From Puffinus mauretanicus (lineage: Eukaryota; Chordata; Aves; Procellariiformes; Procellariidae): a DNA stretch of 64,000 nucleotides. This document shows positions 11,901 to 26,900 of this stretch, one piece after another (position 1 is the stretch's first letter; every line of letters starts with the position of its first letter). The position numbers and the translations under genes are program-made. Under the pieces are notes generated by a model. That model was given only the letters and a program-made list of their open reading frames with translations, had not been told where the DNA came from and made no database searches. Location of the stretch: contig JAJKFH010000052.1 of the NCBI GenBank assembly GCA_023333565.1, forward strand, positions 2,170,001 through 2,234,000. The letters are read 5' to 3'.

Positions 11901-14900
11901 CAAAAATAAGTGTCTTTTTATTCAACACATCCTAAACGTTGTAAAATCATCGTTCCACACCTTGATGAATGGGAACAGGCTGAATAATGCATCAGGTACT
12001 TACTACAGAAATTGGTGATTCCTGCTGCTCTGTATTCCTGTAGTCGCTTTATTTCCCTTCGCAGCTCAAATTCCACTGTTTTATCCCAAGAGTAAGCAGA
12101 AGGGAAATCAAAAAAACAAATGTGGGTCAGTGGGGGTGGCAGTGAACTGTGGTGTACTAGGAACATTGCTATTTCTTATTTGTCTACACAGTTCGGCTAT
12201 GAAGTGTTCAGAAGCACAGACAGGGTTAACCTCTCTGCACAAGTCTGCATCAGATCTCAAACTCACAGTGTCCTAACACTCCTCGATCACAGATTTAAGC
12301 TGGTTTCTAGCATTTGTGTGCTCAGAAAAGTTATTTTATCTTCATGCTTTGACAGTTCCTTTGCCATATCCTGGACAAGGCAAATAACAATAATGTAGCA
12401 TTTCTGGAAGGCATTTCAATAGGTTTGAAAAACTATTCCAGCCAGGCTCCTTATAGCATCTAATATTGTCTTTGAACTATGATTTTCATAACTGGACCTT
12501 TCAAAATTTTTCCTTGCAGACAACTCTTTTTCTGCAGTCAGTAAGATTAAATACCCATGTTTCTTTTGCTCAGAGATATTTACTGCCTATAGCTTTTATC
12601 AGCTGGCTTCCAGGCATTGCTTAGTTTTACAGTGAGCGAGTTTGCTTGTCTCGAATTTGTTTACTTATACTACTCAGGAGATCTGTATAACGCCCGTACT
12701 TGACTATCAGGTTGACTTGAGGACTTTGCTGTCACTACAACAACAAAACTAGGTTCCAGGACTAGCACTCACATGTGGGACGCATGATTTTGCAAGAGCA
12801 TGCTTTTGGTATTTCACACAGGGTGTCCTGAAAATACAGTCGCAACTGTTTAAATGCTTTGTTCCTTCTAATGAGCAACAATTTTCCCAGTTTAAGTCAC
12901 AGAATTAAGCAGGATGTAATGACTCGTACTGGAATTTGACTAAATGCATGCTATGATTATGCATAAAGACTCAAGATGATTTGGTGATGGAACAATGCCT
13001 CTCCCTTTAAGGTAAGGGACATAATGACAGCTGTACTATATAATTATGTACACATATAATAGTTTAACATGTATCTTTCAAAGAATTCACAATTTGTTGC
13101 CAGCTCCCGATCTCTCAATACGGACATAAATTTTAGGGATTTTGCTCTTTCAGTGATATAGAGTCCCAGAAAATGAATAGTAGTCTTTTGATAAGAAAAT
13201 ACTACTTCTAACACATGACCAGAATGTTCAGTCAACTGCAAAATCAAACAAAGAACTCAGACACAGTTTAGCGGAAAAAAACACTTGCTGCTCATTTAAT
13301 GTATCAAACCACAAATGTATTTGTTTTTCTGAGGTAGTTAGATGGGAGAGGAAGAGAAAAACAACCTCCTGCCCTCCAGGGGTGGTATATATTTAGGAAA
13401 GATTGTAGATGATGCAACCCCTCATTATGCCTATTGAAGAACACATATGCTAAAATCCTCAAAATACTTACATGCATGGCTTTCAATGAACTTATCATGC
13501 TCTACCGGTCCAAGAATTCGTGCAAATCGTCGCATTGTTTCATAAAGGTCTTGAACCTCCTTTGGATATCGCCTTTCCAAAACTAGAGGGGGAAAAAAGT
13601 GACACACCGTATCACTCCTACTGTGAGAAGAAAATAAATTAAGTGGAACCTGAAGTGACTACCAGTGACTACCAGTCTCTGAACTGCCCAAAGATCCAGA
13701 TTTGGTACACTTCTTGGCCATTTTGGTGTCACAACTACAAATTGCTGAGTAAAAAGCAACAAAATTATACAGACCTTAAAATTCTAAAAGCATAAAGAAT
13801 TATATTTATGATCTTGTTTGTTTGATCATTTCATAGAATAGTGAGATGCACTTAAAAGGCCTAGATTTCACCTTCAACCCACTCCCTACTCAGTGGAGCC
13901 CAAAATGCTTCTGAAGAGCAATTCTGAGGCAATAACTAAAACACTGAGCTGGAAGTAGTTAGAGCTAGACGGTTGGAAACAGTCAGGGCAGGAAATCTGC
14001 TGGAATTCAGACCATCTGAATATGGTCCAGTATGAATAAACCACACTGGTGAACATGCAAAGTTTTGCTTTGAGTAGAGGCCACTTTAAAGTTAAGCAGT
14101 CACATCCGATACTCACTCTGAAATTTTCTGAGGTTGATTAGGCCATGATCTCTTATAATTCTGTAATTGAGAGCAAAATGGTATTAATAAAAGGCGTTAA
14201 CTCGTGCATTACCGCATAAATACAAAGGCTTCAGAAGAAACTTTGATTTAGACCATCAGAGGGATCTAAAACTAAACCACGTATGACATTTCCATAATCC
14301 TTGAGCTGGCTAGCTGAGAAACATGATGTAGTGATGCAGCGCGGCTTCAATCAGGGTAAATTTTGGATAGCGGTGTGCATTAGTTCAACTCTGACAGCAC
14401 TAGGCACAAAGGGAGCTACAATCGCTTTAAAGGTTTGAAATTGCTTCTTTAGGCACAGATTTTGCATCTACAGTGTCTTATAACTTGTCCTTCCAAAATT
14501 GGAGGTAAAGGAATGTCTCGTGAAGCATGATTTCCAGCTTCAGAGAGAGACAAATGTCCTTCTACTAGAGCAAGGGTGAGAGATGGACTGTGCATTTCAC
14601 CACTGGGAGCAGGATGAAGGACTTTTTCCATGACAGCTTAGATTTTAAAAAGAGGAAAATGATTTAGGTAACTCATAAGTTTGAAATGCTCCTGACAGGA
14701 TCAGGGAAATGAGCAGAGTAAAAAGGCGGGTAAGATATTTACAAGTGCATGACAAATACATTTGTCACAGGTTTCAGCAAATGTCATGCGGTCATTGCTA
14801 TGTGGCGATTCGATAAACACCTGACTTTTGCAAATGATAAGAGATACTACGAAGTTGGGCTTGTCAAGGTCAGGTTGGAATTTCTCTATAAAATCCATTA

Positions 14901-17900
14901 CACTTTCTTTAGTATGTATAAAAGAATATTCCTGTCCCATGTAGAGAACCCTTTCTGAGAGCAACATCAGCATTTTTATGTCATTTTCCAGACTTTTGTC
15001 CCACCCTGCTGTAGAAACTTTACAAAAACTGACACCGATTTGAGTTATGTAACTGAGCCTTATGGCACTTTCTTTTAGTATGACATGATTTATCATAATG
15101 GAATTTATACTACATATTTTTTATTTATGAATTATGAAGAACCAGGTCAATACATATCAACTCTTACCTGTCATTCAGCAGAACTATGCTATATTATGAG
15201 AAGAAGGAATGGAGGAGTCTTACTCCAAATTACTAATTCTTCCAGCAGGGAGTAATACAGCAAGATATAATTTTAAATATTGAACAAAGTATTTGAAAGT
15301 TATAATAAAATTGAATTTAATGAATAGATTGAATCATTCTAAAAAGCTGTCAAATGAACTGAATAAATTATTCAAACTCACGTCAGCAATATAGTTATCT
15401 TCATTACACATTGTGGAAAACTAACTTATGGACGACTAAGAATTAAAAATAATGATGCAAACATTTCTATGGAGAAAGTGGGGGTCTAGCAATTAGTCAC
15501 AGACTGGCAGCTTTTTTTTTTCCCTAAAGTAGAAAATGAATTATGTGCAGTCCATCAGCATTACATAGGGAACAAAAAGAACAGTGATTTGCCTCTTTTT
15601 TCTCGTTCCTAGCCCTGGATCTGTGACTGGTTTCCCAGATACTATTTCAGTTTCTCATTCTGCAAAATGGCTACGTGAGCTCATAAGGTGTGCTAGAAGC
15701 TTAGTTAGTTATGTATAACTGGATTTGGGATAGTAATATGAAGAGCACTGCGTACATGACTTTCATGCACTAAAAAACACTGGAAAAGAGGCTTTTCACA
15801 ATTAATGACTTGTTTTTAGAGTTTAAAGGAGGGTTATAGTGTGTAGAGGTCCTTTGTCAACCACATGTACAAATAAGTATCCGGGTGTCTTAATCCGTGT
15901 TTTCTGGGCTGGCACCATTGCTAAAGCCATGTGCCTGATCTTAATCTGTGCACAGGAGAACCACACATCCGAGATGAAGCCTGTCATGCAAATCTCATAG
16001 CAGAAGGTCTCCATGCATGGGAATTGTCTGGAAGGATGCTATAAGAAATCAATTATGTTTAGTATCAGGACAACCCTGGGGACCAAAACATGGTAATGAA
16101 GCAAAGGAACACAGTTGTTGCTTGAAAACTCACTTTTTTCTTCTCTGTCTTTCCTTTAACCTGGAATGATAGATATCTACAACGGCAATCTTCAGAGCTG
16201 CAAAATAATAATAAAAAAAAAAGATTACAGAATATGTATGTAATCACTGTATTAGGCTAATTTGCAAGCCTTTATGTTCATGGTAGGCTGAAATGGTCAC
16301 TCTACTTTGCTGTTTTAAAAATCCTGTGGCAATTTTACAGGGGCATAAGCTCACTAGAAGCTAACCTTCTGCAGACTATACATGCTACCTGTGGAAGCTT
16401 TCTTTTGCTTACTCCTTCCCAATATATTACTGCCTGTAAATATGAACCTGGGTAGATCCTGAGAACTCTTTTCAACTCTTCCTTCTTGGACTGTTTTACT
16501 ATTAGCACTTATTTGTTCCTTCATACACGCAATTGTTAAATATTCCTTCTCCTGAAAAGCAAATTTATCAGATTTAAGGATCTGAGCTATCATCTTTGGA
16601 CAAAGGCTTCTTTGCACAAGGAACTCCAAAAAATAGAAAGACACACGAACTGTGACGATTCAAAGTAGCCTTTGCTACAGTTCTTAAAAACATCTACAAG
16701 ATTTTAGCTTGTTAACTTCTAAACTTATCTGTCTGCCAGAAGAACACCGAGAATAGTTCACGACAATGTGAAGAAGCACAGGAAAAAGCCATGCTCATTA
16801 GAAATCATATCCTTTTCAAAATCAAATCTGTCTGCAGGCTGGCTGATCCACTTGGACATCCTTCAGCTTCTTTTTCCTGTAACCATTAAGTTAATAAACT
16901 TTTTTGGTAAATTCTTGAAAGAAAACATAAGGAGACACCTATCACCTTCCCTTCCCTCGTTTCATTAAATAATGCAAAAATTCTAGGTCATTCAATAAGC
17001 GTAGAGTTGGCCGATTTCTTGGTTGGCTTTTTTTCCTTTACGTCAATCGTTTCAATAGGCTCTCAGAAGGAGGAGGCTTAAGACTTGACAGTGGGTTTAC
17101 AGTCTGTAGAGACAACACGCAGGTCTTTGAAACTAAGCAAGAGCACGTCCCCTTTCAGCCCGCTGTGCTGTCTAAACAGGGGTGGCCCAAGTGTGACAGA
17201 ATCCAGAATCCATTCCTCTCTCTGTAGTTACAAGAAAAAGAGCAAAACTGATACTGGCAGTTTATTGATTGCACTCTCCAACAAATAATTAATAATGCAA
17301 TTAAGGAAGAAGTGTGGTTATGCGTCTGTTTTAAAATATGTATTTATATGTAAACACCAGGTAGCCCCTAGCCTCTAGGCAATTCATCTGTGCAGTCCTC
17401 TGGGTAATAAAATTTCTTATAAACAGGGACAGCTAAAGCCCAAAAGCTGTGCATATTAGCTCAGGAGCCAACAGTTTTGAGTTACACTTGCTGATCTTGT
17501 ATTAGCAAAAAAATCTTCAATTTATACAAAACTGATTTGATGTTAATCTAGGAGCAAAAGGTAACATGAAGATAGGAGGGATGGTACAATATTCTTACTT
17601 CTTTTTGCAAATTTCTTGCAAAACCAGAATGTTCACGCATCACCATGTATTTTTCATAAAGAGGTATTTAAGTTTCCTAATTTAAGGACAAGCACAGGTA
17701 GCAAATTCTCCTTCTTGTTTAAATGTGGGGACAAGAAATTGGGAAATGCAGCAAGTTAAACATGAATGAAATATATTACTAAGTGTTGGAATCGGTGCCA
17801 ATTTATGGAAAATATTTTTATATTTTTAAACCCTCTGCAAGCTAAGCTAACATGTTATTTTCTGGGGTTTGTGTGGGCAGAACTTAATAAGTACATGCAG

Positions 17901-20900
17901 AAATTGCATTGGAGAACCTCTATAAATATCACAAGTAATTATGTACCTATAACCATTGCATTTTGATGCTTTCACCTTAGTGCACAATATCCTGAAAGAA
18001 ATTATGATCAACTGGAGAGGGGAAGGAACACTCATGAGAACAAATGAAGGAAAAAAATGGAGCTTCTGCTTACAGAAAAATTAGTATTTGCTGCCACATG
18101 CAGTTTTGGAGGGGCTTTTGTTTTTAATAGACATATTCACACAGGAACAGCCGATTACAAAATCTGGAATGCATGAATAACTCAGACTACTACACTGTTA
18201 CATGCTGCATTGAAATGAGAAAAGAGATGCTGTACGAATGAAAATGATTTGCCTGTGCTTTTCCCCATGGATTATACTAGGGAGGCAGTTGTTTGTACTG
18301 GTAATTCAAGATAATCCAAGCTGACACCGTGTTCAAAGCATCCATTTTGGGAAATGATAAGGTTCTTTGAGATGGTCAGAGTAGCTTTGAAGGATCCAGT
18401 GATAGGCAGAAATTCAAGGCTCCTTTCTTCATTCCAAAAAATCAAAATATTTTGGTTTCTCAAGAGCATGTCCAAAACAGTTTCTTCGCTTTTCATTCCT
18501 CTTCAGCCTCATTTGGTCTGCAAAAACTTTTTTGAACACTAATGAGTGAGACCTTTGTTTCATGCTAGCTAACCTCTGTTTGGCATGCCAGGCCCAAATA
18601 ATGGGAAGAATGCAAACTAATCAAAGTAAACAGGCTGTGTATCCAGTGTGTGCCTTGGTTGGTACAAACTCAATGGCTACAATCCAAATTCACCCTCCCG
18701 AGAGGAAAGCAGGACCCTAGGCAAACAGAGTATCTGCCTTCAGAGCATGTCAGGAACTTCCACAAAAGAATAAACATCACGTAATATTTAGAAGGACATT
18801 GACTGCCTTGTATCTTATAAAATGAAATTTCACTACTGTACAGCCAGAGTTGCAGTCTATTTCCACTCACTTCTAAACTTGCGGTTTCGGCAATTACTTT
18901 CCAGTGTTAGAAGTAAAAAGCATTTACATGAAAAGGAAAGGGGAGAAAAAGCTGGGGAAAAGATAAATTACTAAGGTTATAATTCAGTCTGATGAAAACT
19001 TGTAATTCATGAAATATTCAAGCACTCTGGGCTGAATTAGATTCGTAACTAGTTGTTGCTTTTGATCTGTCCATTATGTTTTTGTTTAACTGCAATATAT
19101 ATTTGCATGCACTTATTACATTGCAAGTACTGAATAAAAGTTAACAGTTCAAAAAGCTAATTGGAATATGAGATTTCATACAGTTTCTACCATCTCACTC
19201 ATATCAAAAAGGGACTGAACAATGCCTGTGACCGCCTGTGTGGTTGGAGGAGCTGGAGAGTCAGCAGGCACAGGTTTCTGTGTCCCTTGTAAAAGGCTGC
19301 CTGGGAGTCTTTCCACCTTGTATTAAATCACACTCTTCTGTCTTGTGAGAATACTGAGTACTTGTTTAGAATGACACAGGACAATATAACAGGGAAAATG
19401 CAATGATATCAGGAAACAGAGGTCAAGCAGCTTGGATCTAGAACTTTTTATAAAATGATTTTTACAAAATTTTAAGAAAAGCAGAGCAATGTGAAGGAAA
19501 GGGAAGAATGGGGAATTCCATTCCAATGAAAGCATCAAATATTCCCGTGTTACGTGCAACCTAGACATTGCAGGGCTGATCTGTGACTTGTGAAACAAAA
19601 CAAAGAAAGAGAGACTTTCTTTGGTCGGTGTGTTCTCAGGGTCTAGCTTGAGTAACTTTCAGAAAATGGAATATAAAAGTAGTTTTCAAAAATTAATCTT
19701 GAACCCAGTGAGGTTTATGTATGGCAGGAAAACAAACTCAGGATTTTTTCACAAACCTGATACTTAATCTATGCTGCAAGACCCCATTTGGGTTTCTCTG
19801 GGCTATAAAATGTGTTAAAACCCTGTTTTACATCTTTACCTTTAAAAAAAAAGTTTGCTGTTTGGCCAGCAAAAATTTGTCTCGAGCAGGTGTGGAAGAC
19901 AGCCACAGGGCTGCTTTTCAAGGACGTTTCTGTAAGATCTAGCGTAAGAAGTTTGCCAGCGGGCCGGGCCGGGGTGGAGAGGCACGTTAGAGCCGCTGCC
20001 TGGAAGTGGTGAGACAGCAGGCACCCTTGGGAGAGATTATGAGAACCTGGGCCTCCAGCGCTGCCTCACAACCTTCTCTGCCCGTTAACTAGAAAGTACA
20101 AAGGTTTCTTAAATCATCCAAATGCCTGTCCCTGCCTTCCGATCCAAGTGTTGAGCCATTTTCTACAGTATGAAATCCTACAATTAGGTTGCAAAATATT
20201 CTCAAGCAATCAAAAAGTCAGCATCTGAGATCTTTAAAACTGCAGGACAGGGAGGATGTGGCTCCTTCCTTTTTTGTATTAACTTGGAGAAAGGAAAGAT
20301 CTAATTCCAAAGTTTTTTAGAAAATAATTGTTTCTCTCCCCAAGATGCCTCATGTAAAAGAAAAACAGCTGGCTAGACCCTAGGACTTCATTTTTTAGAG
20401 GCATTCTCTCTCACGTGGGCAAATCTAGGACAGCTGTGGGAAGGAAGATGCCAGAGTTCCTGAGCTGAGATCGAAAATGTAGTTGGTCACACTCCATAAC
20501 CTCTGCCAAACGGTTTTCACAGGGCAAATGCCTGACATCCCGTACTAAATACTGAAGACAACTGAAGAATGGACTAGAGAACATCCAATGAAATTATCAG
20601 GCAAACGATTTGACAGACAGGAGGAAGTATTTTTTCACACAACACACAATTAAATTGTCGAACTCCTAACTCAATTGTGGAACTCACTGCTACAGGGTAT
20701 TATAGGGGCAAAAGTACAAATATATATAGTTCTAACAGCAGTTAACTAAGTTCATGGAGGACAGGTCCTTTGGTCAAAATGGTCTGAACACAATCTATGG
20801 CTCAAGAAGTCTCTAAATTTATCACTGCAGGAAACGTGGAAGATATGCCAGGAAAAGTATCTGCCTATACTTGCCTTTTTTGACATTCTTCTCCTGTGTG

Positions 20901-23900
20901 TCTGCTATGGGGTACTAACAGGACACTGAGCTAGACGGACCAAAGGGTCTGGCCCTGCACAGCTTTATGATATTCTGAAGAGATGAGGAAAGCTGATTTT
21001 TGCATTCAGATTGACAACTTAAACAGAAGGTTGGTAGGAGATATCTTAAATGGCTGAACTGTGCAGTGGGAGGAAGACAGGTGTGAGGGGTATGGAAGAA
21101 AGTGCTGGTAAACCAGCTTGAATGAATATTAAGCTATCAATTAATGAACAGAATTAGGAGATTATTCTGCTTTTCCAGTTTACCAGGACTCAGAATAGGA
21201 CATGGAAGCCAGAAAATATGTCTTTTAATAGTGATAAAAAGAGAGATGGCATGATGAATCCGTGACATGTCCACAAGCCAGTCCCCCTTTCAATAAATAT
21301 TAAAAGGGAAGAGAGACTGACATACGATTCTCATAACCTTTTTTGAGCCAAGGGAGTTTGCATTCCTTAAAGCTCTGTGTACACTGCTAAATTTCAAGTT
21401 TGGAAAGACTGTCTGTACGTAACAGGATTTGTCTGTCTCCAAGGGACGCTAAGGCTTTAGCTTAGAACTGCCTGACATAGATGGGAGAATCCTGAAGCAT
21501 AAACACAGTACTTTTAAATGCTATATGTACTTATAAATGTGGGGAAAAGTATGATCTTTTCTTCTCTATGGATCAAAATGTCATTTTAATACTTCCTTTA
21601 TTTGGTATTATTAAGGCAGCTACATTCACAGAAACTCAGTAGCAGTAATTGGACTCATACAACAACAATCCTCTTCACAATAAAAAAGTAAGTTGTCACA
21701 CACAGCTAATGCTATTATAACTCAGCGTGCATGTTTAATGCATGAAAAACCACACAACTTCAGGAGTAGAACAGTTTAAATGTGTTGTACATAGTCTTAA
21801 ACTACATACCTCCTTGCTGCCTGTATTAATAACTATCCTGATATCAGATTTCCTAAATTAACAGAGGTTAGAGTAAGTGACAGATCTTCTAAGAAGCTAG
21901 ATACAGTAGGCGGAAAGGGTATTAGCAACGGAGAAGAAAGTGTTCCTCTTTCTAAATCAGAACAAAAGTTGTGCCTTACTATGATGGTCACAAACATTAT
22001 GTAGATGGAAAGAATATCTTTCAGCCAGGGAGGGGAAGTAATATCAAGGTGCTGACGTATCTGGTTTTTAACAAGCCTGTAGGTCTGTTTATTCACACAC
22101 TGATGTACTGCTACCTGTTTCTGGACAAATTGCTATCTCAGATAATTTGCTTCTACTTAGCTAAACTTTCTCTAGAGTTTATACTGGATAAAACATCATT
22201 TGTGTCTTTCCTAAAGAGATGCCTACTACTGGTGGAGACTATTGGATTTCAGTCATGTTCTACTTTACAACTGGCTACATTTCAGTAGTGAGTGAAGTGC
22301 ATTATTCTATATGTAAGTACCATTTATATGTCAGTTGATTAAGAGCTTTTAAAAGAGATTTGAAAGCGAGGACCGTAGAAATGCCAGTGTTTAAATCCCA
22401 GCACACAGAAGTGAAATCATTAAAAATGTACGTTCACTTTTTAAAAAGTGTGTAGAGCAAAAGAGACCGAATGAAATGCTCTGTAGGCACTCTGAAACAT
22501 TGTTTTCAGGCAATGTACAAAAATATGTGACTTACCATGCAAAATGTCTGAATCATCTTCTACAAAATCAATATCTCTCAAATCCCATTCAGCATAGTTG
22601 TCAAACTCCTGTTCAGAGGTGATTAATAAATTGTCACTAACTAGCACTAAAAAAATTGGTATCAAGTTTCAGTACATGTAGAAGTACTGAAAACAGAGAT
22701 ATTGACTCATACACAGTTGTACAAGGTTCCATCCTTCAGCAACATACATCACAGGGGAGCTTTAACTAGGGAATAAATAATATGCACCCCCATGGCTGGA
22801 ACTGGAACAGGATGCTGTGATAGGATAATGAGAATTAATCAGGTAATCTCCATGACTCCCACACTGTGGTGGAAATTCTGCTCAAATGTACAAAAACAAC
22901 AAGCCCCTATACGGCTGAATTCATTACTTCATGTACAGGAGCTTGTTTTGCAACAGGAATTGGGGCCCTGCGCCCACAGCTAAAAACACTGAAAACAATG
23001 CAGGTCTTTCAAGTGATCTTTGGATCAGGCTCATATGCGCTTCTCTAAGGCAAATGAAATAGAAGCAAGCTGAAGCTGACCCCTTTTGCCAAGCATCTAA
23101 TTCACACCATCTCGTCCGCTTACATAAGAGCCATTCATTACTGGACATCTGGTGGTAGCCGCACGCCTTACAGCCCGTACACACCGAGCCAGTGACTCAG
23201 ATGGCCTGCTCGCAGCTTTGTAGGCTTGCAGCGCCACCTCTGTAATTAAATCCTTGGTTTAATCACTCTGTCCTGTCCTCTCTTCTCATGTTTTTTATAG
23301 GAAGAGTAAAGACCTACAGGCAGTGGCAAACGTGTGTGTTTGCTGATCTTGCATTCAGTAGCAAATTTAAGATAATGGGGGAAGAGAGAGTCTTACCTCA
23401 ACAAAGTCAGCTCTCGCTGGCATGTACCCAGCCATATCCCTGGAGAGCAAGGAATCAAAAGTAGGCCGTGGGGGATCATCAGCAGCTGAAAAAATAAAGG
23501 GTTTTAGTTGTTGCGTAGAGCTTTTTTAACAAAAAATGATCTGCAAATAGGTGTTTCTTTTGCAGGAAAAGTGGGAATAATTAGTTGAAGAAAAACACCC
23601 TGATTGGGCTTTTATTCAGCGTTATACTCAGAAAAAGACTGAGTTCATCCAGAGAAAAATGCAGTAATCTGAGATCTTCATAGTATTCTCAAAAGTCAAA
23701 CACATAAATTCAAGGTAATAAATAGGTTATAAAATGTAAACTCCACATTTCAGAGCTCAGCATCCCCCCAGTAAACCTCTGCAGATCACTCGGTCTCAGC
23801 GTGCAGGTTCTTTTAGTTAATAGCATCAGGGGTGTTAAAGCTGGCATCTTCTGGGTGCCATTTACGGAGAGCTGCAATTAAAGCTATACAACTCTGAATT

Positions 23901-26900
23901 TTCACAGTGCTTCCCAACTGAGGAGCTCAGTGTTTTACAGACAATAATGGACTGAGGCTCACAACACACTTGTGAAGGAGCTAAGCATTGTAAGTCCCAT
24001 GCTACAGATAAAACAAGCTGAGGCACAGAGAATTTGTCTTGGTCCAGGTCACATAAAAAAAATCAATGACTGCCAGGGACAGAACCAAAATTGTCCTGTT
24101 CCTACTGCTTTAGCTCTAAACACTTTACTGTGAAATTTAAATCTCCAGATACCAAGCAATCTTTTTTACCCAGCCATTCTGGGGAGCTTTATAATGGAAC
24201 AGCGGCTAGACTGGGGGAATTCTAAAAATGTTAAATTTAAGGAAAACTGAAAATTTGTTAAATTGCTGAAATTTAACATATACTTTTTAAAAGGAATTTT
24301 TAAAGAGAGAGGTGTGAAATCAGCATAGGTTAAAGGGAGTGATTTTATGTCAAATCACATCAGCATCACAGTGGATAATCAGACAAAATGTTTTAGATAA
24401 TAACCCCTTCTCAGTTAACGTTGCTACGCAGGGTCTGGACAAGAAAAGTAACCACCCCAGCATCAGGGGGAGAACTCACGCTGGTATTTACCACGAAGGA
24501 CACGCTGTTATATCATGCCACTCGTGAAGTAGCTTTGAGGTAGTGTGTCCTTTAAATGAATATGCACATCCAGGCTTTTGCTGCGGTGATTTCTGTGAGT
24601 GACCATTTCCACCGGCTGTGCAGGAACTTCTGGTTTTGAGAACCTGATGTTTTGTATCAGACCACTTTTCCCACTGAACTGGCAGTCTTGTTTATTTGAT
24701 ACACCAATGATTTAATACAGTGTAAAGAAAACCCTACTACTAACATTATTCAAGTTAGCCATCAGAACAAGCTCTCCTCTTGGGAATGAAAGCAAACTGC
24801 ATGTGTGGTGCATGCCTTTCTCCAAAGGCTGCTCATTCCAGTTTTGGAAGAGCAGAGACCTTGTGGGGAAGCTCCCTTGTGTGCTAGTGGGCAGGGGATA
24901 CTCACGGTGGAAAGGAATGGCTGTTTCGTTGTGCTGTGCCTCCTCTGCCTGCTTCAGGTTCAGTAACGTAGATGCAAACAAGGGATTGTTGATAAAGTGT
25001 TTCATATAATGTTTCTCACACTCCTCCTTGGATTTTGTACACATCTGGTTGGCTACGTCCTGCCTGAAGTGGGGAGAGGGGGAGGCTTAATATGAAGAAT
25101 ACAGAAATATTGAGGGTTTTTTTTCTTTCTCTAGTGGGAAAAGATAGTTTTGGACAAGAGATTGATCGCATTGTGTGCAGAGAACTGATCTGTGATGATG
25201 TCTGAATTCACATTTTGCGTACTAACGCTGAGCCAACACTTACATGCTTGATACAGTGCTAGGGAGCACTTTTTTGGTGGTCATGAGCAATGCAATTCAC
25301 TGTCTTCACATGAGAAGCTCCTTGGCTGATGGAATGCACCAAATCTTTTATATGTTTGAAAATTTAGTATTGTTATTTGAGAGCTTTTTACACATTTTAC
25401 TAACTCCAGGTAATGGTAAATTCTAAGTCCGGAATTGCACTCTGCTTCTCAAGTTTCTCTTGTGATTTTAACTGGATAGTGGTTTCCCCTTTTGTGTAGC
25501 AATGTCAAACAGTTTTTTTTTAAACACTGAAATGGTTGTACAAAACACATTCTAGAAATCTTTGCCAAACTTTCTTGGAAAAGTGGTTGACTAGAAACGT
25601 GAAGTATTTTGTCATAATAAAATGGCTGTGTAAGTTGAGGACTTTAAAAAAAAAAAAAAATCCACCAGCAGCAATCATTTTAATTTCTGTTAAACTGAAA
25701 ACTGGATGCAAGGGATTCCAGGAAGAAAAGTCAGTTTTTCCTTTATTTGGTAAAGGCTGAAAAAAGCCAAATGTTTAAGGAAAAAGTTAAGATTACTTGT
25801 ATTGCTAAGTAGGACAAAGACAGCAAACTTGCAGAACGCAACTGCAACCAGTTTTCAGCTTAATTATGACAGCAATGTACACATAAGAATGCACAGTTCT
25901 CTTTCAGTGAAGTCTGGAGTTCTATACTTTTAATACAGCTATTTTTTCATGAAGGAGAAGAGAGAGAACTCATGACTACAGATCTCCTTTATTTACAAAT
26001 GCATAAAAATCCTGTAGCAACTACAGAAATTAACTTAACAGAACATAAAGTAAAAATTAAATATTTCCAGTGCTCTATCCTAAATACGAGAGAGAAGCAG
26101 GAAACCTCCAAAAATAACAATACCTAGCTAGTCAACTGTAAGCAAACTGAAACCACATAAGAAATTCTGTAGTTGTTTTTTACATAGGAGTAAACTGAGG
26201 AACAGAAAATCTTGTGCAATAGTTGAGCTCCTTCAAAACCTAGTGACTTTAACGCGAAATGAGGGAACTTTGTACTTCACTGGAGGTGCCCTGCATCTCA
26301 CAGGAAGCCTTTAACAATTTCCTTATATATCTAACAGCAGATTTGAAACCAGAATCTGCTACCCCAGTCTTCCACTTCAGCTGCTAAATTAGTGTCTCAC
26401 CCAGAATAAGTCACCGAACATTCAATGTGCACTGATGTACTCAACAGTAAGATCCAGTGAAATGAAAGGAAAAACTACCCATCATTCACTGAAGTTGGCC
26501 GAACCACTAAATTCTCACCAGTTTCCAAATCCACAGTCCATCACAGCTTCTAGGAGTGCCATTTCCTCTTGAGCTGTCCAGTTAGGATCCAAGACAGGGA
26601 AATCAGAAGTCTAGAGAAGATAAAAGCAAATCAAGCTGCTGTGATCCTCTGTTACAATCCACCACATGAAGAACAAAGAAGTTCTAAGCTACAGGGCAAC
26701 ATAGTATGTAATACTGGTAGTTTTAAAACTTTTGCTGTGTCCCATGAAACCTGATCAAATAATTGGTGAATTACTTAGGGCCTTGGGTCATCAACTACAG
26801 TAAAAACTAGTTTGTCACTACAGATCTTCTGATATACTGTTACATGTTGAACCTACCAGCTGTAATTCAACAATGTTATGCTATGAAACACAATAAAAAT

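Noticed and set aside
14701..15096. 131-codon minus-strand open frame in TADA2A intron 8, with smaller ones nearby (14449-14631, 15823-16014)
   Set aside because: Looks somewhat protein-like, but by a rough estimate about one such frame is expected by chance in 64 kb at this AT content. No family recognised and no consistent splice structure linking them.
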